A stretch of 64,000 nucleotides of DNA, from assembly GCF_000801105.2 (NCBI RefSeq), contig NC_079516.1, positions 9,920,001 to 9,984,000 of the forward strand, written 5' to 3'. The stretch is from Raphanus sativus (lineage: Eukaryota; Streptophyta; Magnoliopsida; Brassicales; Brassicaceae). The first letter of the stretch is position 1. Every line of letters begins with the position of its first letter. The notes beneath the pieces were generated by a model. The model did not search any database, had not been told where the DNA came from, and saw nothing but the letters and a program-made list of their open reading frames with translations. Of the stretch, positions 36,987-49,285 are shown piece after piece. The position numbers and the translations under genes were made by a program.

Positions 36987-37744
36987 TTGACCGACAGAAA
37001 TCAAAAAAGATAAATAAAAATTTTAGGTAAAAGGAAAATATATCTTAACCATTTTTTTCTGTTTCTTTTCGCGGACAAAATAATTTTAGTGGGCTTCACA
37101 CTTATAACAGAACATGTTTATTTAATGGGCTTTGCAAAACAACAATTTAACATCACTAACAACAATTGTAAACAGCCCAACTCATTTTAAATTTTTGATA
37201 CATTTCCATTACTTTGTCAATTTTAGAAATCATGTAATTAAAAATTTAAAATATGTAAACTTACATAAACAACTTATAATCAGATTGAGTCAACAAAACC
37301 CACAATAATATATTTTATGCTTATAAAAACGATATTTAAATATTTTTAAAAACAATTGACCCGTGCATAAATAAAATAAAATTTTTTTAATCAAATACTC
37401 AACAAACCCAAAGAAATACACCAATATGAAAAATCAAAAATATGAAAACCTTAAATTTTATGTTTAACATTTACTCATCCCAAATATACACCCGCGCGGG
37501 CGCGCGGGTCCAAAATCTAGTTTTAAATAAAATGAAAGATGAAAACTAGAAATATAAAGGTAAGTATATCTATGTTCGGTTATCTTTGGATATCCATTCG
37601 GGTTCGGGTATTACCCGTTCGGGTTCGAATATCCAATCTCTCTTAAATCAATATCCGTTCATGTATTTTGTTATTTCGGTACGGATTTCGGTTTGGGTTT
37701 TTCGGATCAAGTTCGGGTGCGGCTTCGGATATCGGGTAAAGTGC

Positions 37745-37922
37745 CCACCCCTACTTAGTACTACGAAAAGTCTAGTTCACTCCCAGAAATATAGCTACCC
37801 CTACCCTCTCACGTCAATGCCACGAACCTCTTATCCATTCTTATTCGATCACAGCGAAGGAGCAAGTCAAAATAGAAAAACTCACATCCACCCCACCCCT
37901 ACTTAGTACTACGAAAAGTCTA
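37745..37922. repeat. 30-bp direct repeat of the hAT end plus target site, period 148 bp
   Basis: CCACCCCTACTTAGTAC with the following CTAAAAG-like stretch (TACGAAAAGTCTA) occurs at 37745 and again at 37893. The repeat includes the last bases of the hAT terminus and its target duplication. Confidence 0.8.
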
Positions 37923-38234
37923 ATCTTTGGGGTTTGTAAAACTAATCCCAAACTCAGTATTTTTCTTTTTAACGGCTGGATGGAGTGGACGGATTGACAT
38001 GTCTATTTTAATCCTAGTTTTATGCTGTCAATAACTAGTTGCGGATTGCAAATACTTGCAATAGAAGTTTAATTTAAAACTCATTTTCCCCAAAACAATG
38101 TCATAAATTTCTTTACCAACTGTTTTTACCATTACCTATCCCAAATGCTTGTTTCTCTGACCACTGACTATACAAGTAACAAGGAACAGAAAACCAAAAC
38201 CAAAAAACGATATACAGCAAACAAAGGAATATAT

Positions 38235-41200
38235 TTAGTCCACTACAAGATTATCATGATGAGCGTTCGGAAGGGAAGTATCTGCGAACGCTTGAGCTTC
38301 ATCTTCATCTCTCGCATCCCTAAACCTCGAGAGAAACGAGTTAAATCCTTCTGAGGAAGCACCGCCTAAAATCCGTAGTAACATCGAGCTGAACGAGCTC
38401 ATAGCACCTGCGTGCGGATTAGGCTCTACAGGAATGTTGGCGTTTGCTGTGTTCACTTCTTGCTGTTGATGCTGCATTGGATTCTCGACTCCTGCATCCG
38501 CTGCTGCTGCTGCTGCTGCTGGAGATCTTGTTTCTGTGTTTTGGTTTGGGGTTGTGTTGTTAGGACCAGACGGAGCTCGGTTTCTTGTTGTTGTTCTGTT
38601 CAGCCTTGTGATGTGAAGAGTTGACGCTAGGATTGTTGAGGAAGTGATGTGGAAGTCTGGATGCTGGTGAAGATGTGACTGTCGGCTTTGAAGGAATCTC
38701 TGAAGTGCCGGTACCTGCGGCTTTTGTGTTTTAGTTTTCAGATAAAAGAAAGAACTTTCCATTGAGAGTAAAAGTTTACCTCAAACCGGTTCCAGAAGTA
38801 CAAAATCAAGTGTTGCATGAATGCACCGGTTGTCATTAGCGCTAGATAAGAAAAGCCTGTTGAGAGAGTTAAGCAGTAAGTGACATATATATTTTGACGT
38901 CTCTGAAAAATATAGACAGTAGTAGTTAGTCAGCCAAAATAATGTATAAACTTAGTCCTTACCATAAGCGTACGAGAAGAAATAAATGTGGAACACCAAG
39001 AAGTAGAGCAAAAAGAAACGCGGGAAGAACTTCATCGATATTGGTGTTCTAACACTACAACATTTGGAACATAGGACTTTTTGTTAATTATCAGTTAAGG
39101 AACAAATTTGTAATTGCTTGCAAGAGACCTCGATATATACAGGTAAACTGAAGCAAAAGGACCTAATAACCTTATCAGGGTGAATAATTCGCATAGCCAG
39201 ACAAGAACTAGGACCATGAAAGCTAACAGCTGATCGTCATAAAACTCAAACAGGAAGAAGAGAATCCCAATCATTATCTGCAATTTACAAATGATTATAT
39301 TATGTCAGTCACGAGACAATCCTCTGAAATGTTGGAATAAGAAAAAAATAATGCATACCGGTACAAAGACGAGGGATTCAATCACGTGCACAAAGATCAA
39401 CTGAAACGTTGGTAGCCGATGCTGAGCATGGTGTTGAAGCTGCACTGCAAAAAATAAAATTGATATCCAAACATATAAAAAACTTGAGAAGCAAAGATGG
39501 GAAACCATCGGGTAGTGAAACAGAAGAAAGACAAACCTGTGAACTTCAACATGCGAGTTTGCGTCTCTCGCAAAGTGAATGACACAGACATTGTGGTTGT
39601 GAAAAACACAAACAGAGACATCATAAGAACACCACATTTTGTCACCAAGTAATCTGCATAAGCCCGGAATAATCAGATCTATTACTTAGGCAAATGGTTA
39701 TGCTGAACTAAAGAGAAAATTGCAAGGGCTACTAACGCCACATTAAAGAGATTTGAAAGAAGTAAGGTAAACTTTTTAACGTATGCTGTTAACGATACAG
39801 AACATGACATACCTCCAAATTGCGAAGAACCTTCAGAAAGTTCTTGGGAGTAACTAAGATTGTAAAACTCTCTTGTCTGGAAGTTGTACATGTAACCTGC
39901 AATGGATGAAGTTCGCAGTTATATGAGGTGAATTCTCCAGCTTTCACAATAGCATATAGATAAAAAAAAATAATCAAAAGGGAAATGAGCAGGCGACAAT
40001 TACAGTCTCTTTCTAGCGTAAGCTAAACTTTCAGATGGAAATAGGTTGCACACAAGCTACAAAAGCAGGGATAAAATAAATGCGTCCTCAACACAAGGAA
40101 TTCAGGCCTAGAAGGATGCAGATATATTACTTCGCTCTGCCTAATTGCAAAATGAAGAGATCCACAAATAGTGAAACTTGCACGGGGTTTATCAATTGAC
40201 AAACAGCTAAAACCTACCTTGACCAGCAGAGTTCTGTAAGCTATTCATTATAATTGTATCATATCCTACAACTCTGTTGATAGTAAGTTGCTGCAACCTG
40301 CAAAAGTAATTTAACTTTAATTTTACGAAGCTTATCATCAGGATCCAGCCTATCCAATTAAATTTAATTGTTTCCATAATGAGGACCCATAACATGAGTA
40401 TTACCTGTTGCCAAAGCAGGGATGTCGAGCCGATATGCTTACATTCGCAGTGCGAATGTTGTGCCGTGACTTTGCTTCATCAGGCAGCAGAAAGTAACCC
40501 TATATGGAAATACGACAAAGCCACTGTCAGATCGAACCAGAATTTCAACAGAAGAGTTCCTCATTTTTAAATCTTCCTCAACAGAATAGATTATTCTAGG
40601 GTATTAGATTCTCATGGATCTTCCACCAGTCAGCTTTGAGTTCTTAACAGAGAACAATATTACCTTTTCCATAGTATATAGGTATGTTGGCTCGAACTCT
40701 TGAGTTCTTCTCTCAAGCCATTGAACTGTCACAAACAATCAACTGACAAATTAATTTCAAACATACCAGTACGTGCATACATCATCCCACCCAAAGCAGA
40801 ACAAAAGTTTCTTCTTCTAATCACTAAACCTCTTAGATGAAAATTGAAACTTTTGGTAATTTGCCTATCTGGAAACAAGAAATGTTAACAATGTAATGTA
40901 TGGATCCAGATTGTATTTTTCATTTGTAAAAAAAGCCTCAGTATTTTCTGATAGGTTCACTAGATAATGAAGAACAAAACCACTATAGATATATAATACA
41001 GATTCTATTGAAAAGGCTTTTACCTGCATAGTAGTTGACCTTATCCATATACAGCACATGAAACAATTTGGGCAAATCAAGATTCAGCGGTATAGCAACA
41101 ATGTTCTGCATTCAAAATTTGAAGAGCAAAATAATTGGTTTAGTCAAAGACAAAAAGAAAAACTAACTGAAACTCAGCAGATCATAAAGAACTGTGCCAC

Positions 41201-42387
41201 AAAAATATAGATATCTTTTAAAGAGCCAAATCCGAAGCTAGGCCTAAGTTCATTTTCCTCAGAAAACAAAGGGAGGCAATAATGCAAAAGTTTCACACCC
41301 TAACAATAGAGCCACTTAAATCTTCCAGTAACATATATTTCCGACCAAAAGAACCATGCTAATTGCTGCCATAAAAACTAAACAGAAACCTCGCAGAGGA
41401 GATGAAACGTCTATATATAACAGCCGCAAGCAGTATCTAAGTCATATTTTGAAAAACAAAAAGGTCAGATGAACTAATTATTCTAAGTCAGTTAAGAGAC
41501 AACTCACCCATATTTTTCGAACACCTCTGAGGAACCGCGCTGTATGCTGCAAAACGAAAGATATGCGCCTATAGAACTTTTTGGGAAAACGAAGAATAGC
41601 TGCTCTGACAGTCTCTTTTGCAGACACGGAGAAACTACTCCGGGGCTCTTCCCTGTCAACTTTGACAAATGTATTATCAGCACTCTCTTCACTGGCACAG
41701 CTTTCTACAAGATTTCAAAAAAAAGAAGCAGCATCAGCCCCTGCAAACTTTAAAGATATTTAGGCATTCTATCTACAGCCTATACTCCTGAAGATAAAGA
41801 ATATCACCTTGATCATTCTTTGAGACTTCCACGTTGTCAGCTGAAGCTTCAACTTGAGGAACAACACTACGTGACCACAACCCCGCGCTTGTTATCTATA
41901 CAAGAGACATAAATTAGAAACTTTTAACTAAAATAATGCAAGCTCGTATAAGAGGAGGGTACATACCTTGATTTGTAGAAGCTCTGCTTCAGATAACTCA
42001 ACTCCAGTCAGCTCACTTGAACAACCAGGCTTTCCAAGAAAAATAGTAAAATGTGAATTTTGTATTTCAGACTTAAAGTTCAAATATTTTTTGAGATAAT
42101 CGTTCTAATTATAAGCCCTAAACCCTATCCAATAACCCAAATTTAAAATTTGTCACAATCGGCTAACCCTAAATGTAGTTTCACTACAAAACAGACAACA
42201 AAATAAGAATAAAAAAAGAGTGAATTTTGAGTACCTGTTGAACATAGTTGGCGTGCATAACAACGAGGATGCAGAACAACGTGATGGCGAGGAAGAGGAA
42301 AGTATACTCTAAGAAAGCCCTAATCCTAGGATTTAAGATCTGTGAGAACCTCTCCTGAACCCTTATAAACGTCTGCTCCGGATCCAT
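38235..42387 (-). CDS. Membralin-like ER membrane protein
   Basis: A multi-exon minus-strand gene runs from ATG at 42387 (MDPEQTFIRVQERFSQILNP) to TAA at 38235. Exon 1 holds the first membrane segment (FLEYTFLFLAITLFCILVVM). Later exons read PGCSSELTGVELSEAELLQI, KFYRRISFVLQHTARFLRGV, and membrane exons between 38790 and 40020. The long last exon (to 38235) is hydrophilic, with an alanine run coded by a GCT repeat (38500-38520) and the tail FADTSLPNAHHDNLVVD. Membralins are conserved multi-pass ER proteins tied to ER-associated degradation; the plant role is little known. At1g60995 is the likely orthologue (from memory), next to the GcvT-like gene in Arabidopsis as here. Confidence 0.85.
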
Positions 42388-42569
42388 CTTCGATCTTCTT
42401 CTTCTTCAACGAAAGGAGTGCGTCCACATCGATTTCGATTTTGCTCCGCAGCGACGTCGATGTTCGTTTAATTAAAGATTTTTTTTTTTTTGAGTAAAGC
42501 TTAATGATTGAAAGCACCGCGAGTGAATTATACTATTAGTTAGGTCTTGGCAATCCCAATCGGAAGAAC

Positions 42570-43170
42570 AGAAATAATAAAACCAAATTCAAACCAAAAT
42601 TAATTAAATATCTAAATACATTCAAAATTTTGATATTTAAAAAAATAAACTCGATCCGGATTCAAGTATTTTAAGTATCTGAATATATCCAAAATAAATT
42701 TATATATCTATATATATTAATTATTTTTAGCTTTGATGTATATTAAAAACATATAAAATATATATAATATTTTAAAATTGTACAAAATACTTAAAAATAT
42801 ATACAAATAGTCAAACGTAAATATTTAAAATAATAAAAATATACTCAAAACAATCAAAATACTTAAAATAATTATTGATTCTCCATCAAAATATTCAAAC
42901 CATGCATTTATATGTTAAGTTTAGATATTTTAACATATGTTATTCAATTTATATGTAATATAATATTTTTTTTATAGATTTTGAGAAATTTAAAGTATAT
43001 AATGAATTTTAAAATTAGAAAATAAATAAATGGATTATCCGAATCGGAACAGAACCCGCATTGATCCGAACCGAATCCAAACCAAAATTTAAAAATACCG
43101 GAATAGGGCTGAAATTTTTTACCCAAAAAACTCGAATAGATCAGACCAAATCCGAATGGATATCCAATTT
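42570..43170. mobile_element. hAT-type TTCGG-family relic (reverse orientation)
   Basis: The segment is rich in ATCCGAACCGAATCC-type motifs with an AT core that aligns, reversed, with 59150-59560 (for example ATATGTTATTCAATTTATAT at about 42936 and its complement near 59215). Clean ends and target duplications were not found. Confidence 0.55.
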
Positions 43171-43448
43171 CTTTTTAAAATAGTTTATAAAATGCATTCT
43201 CGGATTTCAAAAATAAAATTAAAAAAAGATATCGAAAAATAAAATAAATTATAAAAAGTTGAAAATTGAAAACATATAATTGAAAATATAAAAAGTTATT
43301 ATTTTATTTTCTTTCACTCTTTTATCTATTATTTTGTATTTATATATTTAGGGTATAAACATCTTTTACCTTAATGAAACATTTTCATCAATTCTTTTTG
43401 TGGCAAAAACTTGGAAAAGTCTATTTGGAGAATTATAAAATTCGTTTA

Positions 43449-43548
43449 NNNNNNNNNNNNNNNNNNNNNNNNNNNNNNNNNNNNNNNNNNNNNNNNNNNN
43501 NNNNNNNNNNNNNNNNNNNNNNNNNNNNNNNNNNNNNNNNNNNNNNNN
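43449..43548. other. Assembly gap, 100 N
   Basis: Exactly 100 N, the conventional spacer for a join of unknown length. Confidence 0.99.
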
Positions 43549-44470
43549 TTTATGAATTTATTTTATAGGTCTTTGTAGTCGAAATATTGGGTTAGTTACT
43601 TACATATGCTAAAATATGAAAATCATCATTTAATAGAAACTTTCTATATTTAACTTAGAGACAGGGAGAAAACATGACCCATAGACCAAAAGTTATTTCA
43701 GCAAGAGAAAAAATCGACAATCCTTAGCACGAATATCTAGAATTATAAAATTCAAAAATTATGAAATTTTAATAAATATTTCTGAATTAGATAATACTAT
43801 TGGAAAATAAAATTTTTTGAAAAGCTAAAGCTAATTATTTTCTTTTCGTCAAGTACTTTCTTTTAATATATATATATATATATATTATTATTTATCTATG
43901 TATTGTAAAAATATTATATATTAATTTTTTCTGTTAAATATTTTCTAAATATTTAACAGGGAGCCTCTCTAAAATTAGCAAACCGTCTCAAAAGTTTTAG
44001 AAAACTTCTTAAGAAACACCTGTCCATTAGTTCATAGTAATAGTCTATCCCCTACTTTTAGGTTTATGAATCTATTTTATAGGTCTTTGTAGTCGAAATA
44101 TTGGTTAGTTACTTACATATGCTAAAATAGTGAAAATCATCATTTAATAGAAACTTTCTATTTTACCTAGAGACAGGGAGAAAACATGACCCATAGACCA
44201 AAAGTTATTTCAGCAGGAGAAAAAATCGACATCCTTAGCACGAATATCTAGAATTATAAAATTAAAATTATGAAATTTTAATAAATATTTCTGAATTAAT
44301 AATACTATTGGAAAATAAAATTTTTTGAAAAGCTAAAACTAATTATTTCTTTTCGTCAAGTACTTTTCTTTTAATTATGTATATATATATATATATATTT
44401 ATCTATGTATTGTAAAAATATTATATATTAAATTTTTTCTGTTAAATATTTTCTAAATATTTAACAGATC
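43549..44470. repeat. Tandem duplication, period about 514 bp, beside the gap
   Basis: GGTCTTTGTAGTCGAAATAT at 43568 recurs at 44082, and long parallel text follows in both units (GACAGGGAGAAAACATGACC, TATTTAACAG ends). Unit 1 abuts the gap. No gene. Confidence 0.85.
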
Positions 44471-44930
44471 TTTTTTATTGACTAATTATTTAATAGATCT
44501 TGATATATAAGACCTAAGTTATATTATTATTGTTTTAGTTTTGATATATTAAAAACAAAATCTACACATATTTAAAATGTAATAATTAAAATATATGATT
44601 TTTATGTAAACCAATTTAGAAACAAATATGATATCCTTAATCAAAAGAGCCCATAAAATATGTATTATATTTATTCAATTTTCTTTAATAGTTTTAACGT
44701 AGATTCTTTTTTGTTTCTTATAGCTATAATTAATAAAATATCAATTTGAATGGTTGAATATATAAAAAGATGGCTTACCATAAAATATGGATTCCATTTT
44801 ACTCTGACTAGAATCAAATCTATTACTGGTTGCATATATCAATATATATAATTGTAGTGCTGTGAACAACTAGTTACATAACAAAATATATTACAAAACA
44901 CAAAGAAACATAGAAAAGGAGAGAATAAAA
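44471..44930. other. Promoter and spacer of the second defensin-like gene
   Basis: AT-rich DNA without other features. A TATATATAA-like stretch near 44843 could be the TATA region for 44940. Confidence 0.35.
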
Positions 44931-44939
44931 AAAGAAAAT

Positions 44940-45420
44940 ATGAGGTTGGCTGGAATTTTCTTGGCTGTTTGCATCTTATCATGTCTACTCCCAAGCCACT
45001 TTTCAAAGGTCTTATCATCATATTGAGATAACCATTAATTTTGCTCAATTCCAAGATAACCCAAATCAACTTTGTATAATTCAGTTTTTATATTGATGAA
45101 TTATAGGTGAAGAACTAAGTGTGACGGCTGGGCAGATAAGGCCGTGGTGCCCATCAAAACAACAAGTGTTCAGTGGTTCATGCCCAAATGATGGAGGACA
45201 ACAATGTGTAAATGACTTGTTAAGTACTTGGTATCCATATGTAAGGCTTAGCCCAATCTCCTGCAAGTGCTCTCCTCAGTCTAACAACATGCGTCTCTGT
45301 AGTTGTCCTAAATATGATTTGCAAATAAAATGTTCTAATTATAATACCCTAAATTGTTGTTCTAAACAATTTTCATACTTTTCTATGCTACTATTTAATT
45401 TCCATGAGATTAAAATATAA
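44940..45420 (+). pseudogene. Defensin-like/SCR-like gene, broken paralogue of 16513
   Basis: Exon 1 (44940-45008) gives the signal MRLAGIFLAVCILSCLLPSH. Exon 2 starts at 45107 and reads WCPSKQQVFSGSCPNDGGQQ, then CKCSPQSNNMRLCSC. Two single-base lesions appear against the intact gene. A base is lost at the end of exon 1 (TCAAAG where 16513 has TCACAAG), so splicing gives phase 0 and exon 2 reads VKN then stop. An extra A in CCTAAATATGATTTGC removes the last conserved cysteine and stop, and the frame runs on to 45420. The mature frame itself is otherwise open, so decay is recent. Confidence 0.8.
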
Positions 45421-46394
45421 TAGCCTCTCGAAATAAACTGACACATTTTTGTATATATATATATGTGTGTGTACATATATATATCGGATAAAGATAGTGT
45501 CTAGAGACAAAATGAATAAGGATTATAAAGTATTATAATATTTTTTAACTATCTTTAGTATAAATATATAGGAGTGTGTGGTGTCATATCCCCTATATAT
45601 TAAAGAAGAAACATTTGAAAAAATAGTAACCTCAATTTTGTAGTAATTATAGTTTTCAAAAAAAAAAAAAATTGTAGTAATTAAAAAAAATCACATGCTA
45701 ATGTTTCACTTAGTTAAGTTATTAATTTTGCTTACATGTCAGTCTAGAAATCAATTGGAAATTATGTTTGTCCAAATCCAATTGCTAAACAATGTATGTA
45801 TACGGGATAGGAAATATGATTAACGATATAAAACATATAAACTTTAGTTTAGCATAAAACATCATCGTAACTATCGAGATTATTCTACAAAAACCTGGCG
45901 AACGAAAAATATTAGTCAATCATAAGAATATGATCGTAATAAGTTAACAACTTAACAAACAATATCAAAATTGGGAACCTAAAAGTTGACAAACAATTAT
46001 CCAGTATAACAAAAGTTTATACAATATTCGACCATACAAAGTTTATAAGAAATCATGATGATGGTTGTTTCATCCGAAAATACTTAACTCTGATATTTTA
46101 TACATCCGAAATAGTTGACTAACAAATAAAACCCCACATCTTCTTACGTTAGTCTATATTAACAGTTATAATACTTATATTGTCATGAAATATTTCTATA
46201 TAAAATCTTACTACCCATTACAGTTATGGCATTACAGTGCTGTATATCCGCGAATTGAAAAATAGAAGAAGCTGACCGGTTTAGTATTTATAATTGAACC
46301 GAACAAAATTTAAAGAAAAATTGGTTCGTACAGAAATTAACCGAGATGTAACCAGTATAAAGACATCGAAGATATTAACCTTTTAAGTTTTAAA
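45421..46394. other. Intergenic AT-rich DNA
   Basis: CCCCTATATATTAAAGAAG at about 45589 resembles a plus-strand Helitron 5' end, but no partner 3' end was found. Otherwise nothing recognised. Confidence 0.35.
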
Positions 46395-46427
46395 CTAGAT
46401 TTTGATCCGCGTTTGGAAAGCGCGGGT
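46395..46427 (-). mobile_element. Helitron 3' terminus
   Basis: CTAGATTTTGATCCGCG followed by GAAAGCGCGG, preceded by A, is a minus-strand Helitron end with a short GC hairpin. The 5' end was not found. Confidence 0.55.
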
Positions 46428-46932
46428 TTGTGAGATTAAAAAAATTGATATGAATTAGTATTTTGGGATTGTACAATATTATGTTACAAAGTGTGTATTA
46501 TACCGAAACAGAAAATTCATTTAAAATTATATACATTAATTTATTTGAAATTTTGTATGTACATTCTTATGTATCACATTCTTAGATATGAAAATTTTAT
46601 CAAAATCCAAATAACTGAGCCGAAACTAATCTGAAAATATATGTTTGGTTTGAGTTTGAGTCTAGGGAAAAGTACCTATTGGATATTTGTTGAATATGTG
46701 GGTCTCGGTTCGGGTACGGATCATACCTGAGACCCAATCGTATATAGTGTACTTGTGGGATTTAGACCATGATCCGAAAGCCCGAATTTTTTTGGATTAT
46801 AGACAAAGTTTGATATGAATTAGTAGTTTGTGATTCATGTACATTACTATGTTACAGAATCATATTATATCAAAGAAGAGAATCTCTCTAATATTATATA
46901 ATTTATTGAAAATTTATTTGTTTTTTTTTTGT

Positions 46933-47116
<184 letters not shown>

Positions 47117-47164
47117 CCAAGGCATTTATTCGAATAAAAAAAACTGATCGGATCCGGATACCCA

Positions 47165-48060
47165 TTTTTGTAACACCCCCAAACCATTTTAGACATCGGT
47201 CAGCCAGTCAGACAATAATTAAAAATAAACATGCCCAAAATACTTTCCTCTGCCCGGTCCGGAAATGTTACAACTGGCTAAGAATAGACTTTCCAAGTCA
47301 CAAAATAAGATTAAGTAACCCAGATTATCCATTCAAAACTCGTTTCCTCTAATTTTCGGTCTTAGGCTTTGCAACCCGTTCTGAGTCATAGAGTTGTGTT
47401 AGGTCGGACTAACCTAATATCAGATTCAACACGTCTCGAATATAAAACATACTTTATATCATATATATATTATACGGAGTTCACAAGCCCAAAATATTAT
47501 ACATATGGTCTATGGACGCAGCCGAAAGTAAAACATACATTCATATATCTTGAAACGAGTCTTTAGCAAAAGATGTCCAATCTACACCAGCTCCTATAGT
47601 TTCGCGAGCGCTATGGTCTTTACTACTGGTTGCCTGCAAGAATGGTGAGGAGTGAGCGAACTAATTTCAGTCAGTGAGCCAGGGTTCCCAATCTAGCATA
47701 TACAACTACCCGTTACCCCAAACCCAACCCCAAACACAAGCAAAATGGGTAGTTCAACAATTAATAAACAAAGGATTAAAGCAGTAAACAATAGATCGAA
47801 ATGTATATATATATAATCCTAGGGCCCAACAGAATCATTCTTCCTCCATACAAGGGACACCGGCAATTCCTTCACTATTACACCACAAAGGCGTAGGCGC
47901 TCGGGAATCCGTCCGGTCACGGTCCTCAATCGGAATCGCCGTGCCCCGGTCCTCTATCGGACTCGCCGGAGCTGTCACATCTACGTGTGACACTCGGCCT
48001 TGGTGATCAAGCCAAGTTAAACCGAGCCCACCACTTTCCAAAATCCAAAACTATACTTAA
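47165..48060. other. Moderate-GC repeat-like segment, possibly LTR-derived
   Basis: It starts TGTAACACCCCCAAACC, a common opening of plant LTRs, and includes balanced-composition DNA with two copies of CGGTCCTC.ATCGGA.TCGCCG at about 47920-47970. No second LTR, primer-binding site or gag/pol text was seen. 48155-48310 has GACCCGACTCGAACCGAG-type TTCGG-family text. Confidence 0.3.
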
Positions 48061-48310
48061 AACCAACCGAAACTATTAAAAGTATTTGTAATGCAGAAAA
48101 CATATTCGAAATACCCTATACCTATTATACACAAAGTATTTTACGTATTTTAAGTACCCAGTCGGGTCTTAAGGAGGGTCCAGACTCGAACCGAGATCCG
48201 ACCCAGACTCGAACTGAGATCTGCGGGTCAAAAAATATCAGTAGGTATTTTATCATGGACCTGGATCCGAACCAAACCTGTATTTTCAGATTGATTTTGG
48301 TTTGGTTTCT

Positions 48311-48815
48311 CGGACCCAGATAATATAACAAATCTAAAATAGTATACATACAAAAAAATTAAATAACTAATTCATAAATTATATAATTTTAAATATATTC
48401 ACTTTTTAATAAAATACGATTTGTAACATAAATATATAACAATTTCAAAATATTTATTCAGGTTAAACTTTGTTTATATTCAAAAACACAAGCGCTTTCA
48501 AAGGACGAATCAAAATATGTCCTATTCTGGTTCATCAAGAACCAATGTAACGTCAAGCACCAATGAAATTTGTTGATCAGTAAACTTCACCACTAAATTT
48601 CACTGTTGGTCTTGTTATATTTTTTTGTTTTCTACAATGTAATATTGTTGGTAAACTTAATTGATCAACTCATTAACACATCTATACACTCATTGTAGGT
48701 AGAAGAAGATTAGACGTGATATGTGATTATCACTGCTTACCTGCAATAAGAAATATTTGATTCTTTTAAGTACTCTGAATAATTAGGAATTTTTGCCGTT
48801 CGTAACCTATGATGC

Positions 48816-48847
<32 letters not shown>

Positions 48848-49190
48848 GCATAACTGCGCCATTCTTAACCTAGATCAGAAAAGGAATAAAACTATGACCA
48901 TTACGAAAGCAAATGAGGCAAGAGTTGATGTAACGGTTCCCTTTAGTGAAAGCATCTAAAGCTGCAAAATTCGTAAGAAAAACAAAGAACATCAAACTAA
49001 ATCTACTTCTCCAAGTCCCTAATAATTTCAATTAAAAAAATTAATCAAAGATTTTAATTGTAATTTACTAGAGGTCTCCAAACATTATAGTACTTTTTGA
49101 AAGATGTATGTTACTCTATTAATTTTATTTGAAAAAAAAAGAAAAAGAAAAAGGAAGAAGAAGACTTCATTTTCTTTTATTAACGATAAA
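48311..49190. other. Intergenic, poly-T run near 48821-48847
   Basis: AT-rich, no gene recognised. Confidence 0.4.
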
Positions 49191-49285
49191 CTGTGTTGAC
49201 ACAGAAGAAGACGAAGTACACACAGAGGTAGAAGAAAAGGAAGAGAGTATCGGGTTTTGGATTTATTAGACTTAGGCTGCTAACT

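Larger units (their letters stand above)
30863..37520 (+). mobile_element. Helitron of 6.66 kb carrying RPA70-like gene, helicase end and captured exons
   Basis: The 5' end TCTAAACTATTAATACTGAAG follows an A (30862). The 3' end is a GC hairpin (CCCGCGC/GCGCGGG) followed by GTCCAAAATCTAG before a T (37521). Flanks joined across it (ATATAAATA|TTTTAAATAAAA) match ATATAAGTATTTTGAATAAAA at about 2464-2484 in an uninterrupted relative. Cargo: RPA70-like gene, helicase C-terminal piece, and antisense host exons including RCE1. The Rep nuclease and most of the helicase are absent, so it cannot move unaided. Confidence 0.9.
30372..37753. mobile_element. hAT-type element split by a Helitron
   Basis: The termini TAGGGGTGGAC (30372) and GCCCACCCCTA (37753) form inverted repeats, and CTTAGTAC flanks both ends (30364-30371 and 37754-37761), an 8-bp duplication. 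The hAT part is only 30372-30862 plus 37521-37753: TTCGG/GGGTTCGGGT-rich ends with an AT-rich core and no transposase. The rest is the nested Helitron. Confidence 0.88.

Noticed and set aside
37586..37906. 106-residue ORF beginning in the TTCGG-rich tract
   Set aside because: Repetitive Phe-Gly-Ser text is produced by the hAT end; it runs across the element boundary into flank.
38412..38624. Cysteine-rich plus-strand ORF that looks like a secreted peptide
   Set aside because: It is antisense to the alanine-run exon of membralin; the cysteine cluster arises from the GCT repeat.
43374..43568. ORF spanning the first gap
   Set aside because: It contains the N run and has no meaning.
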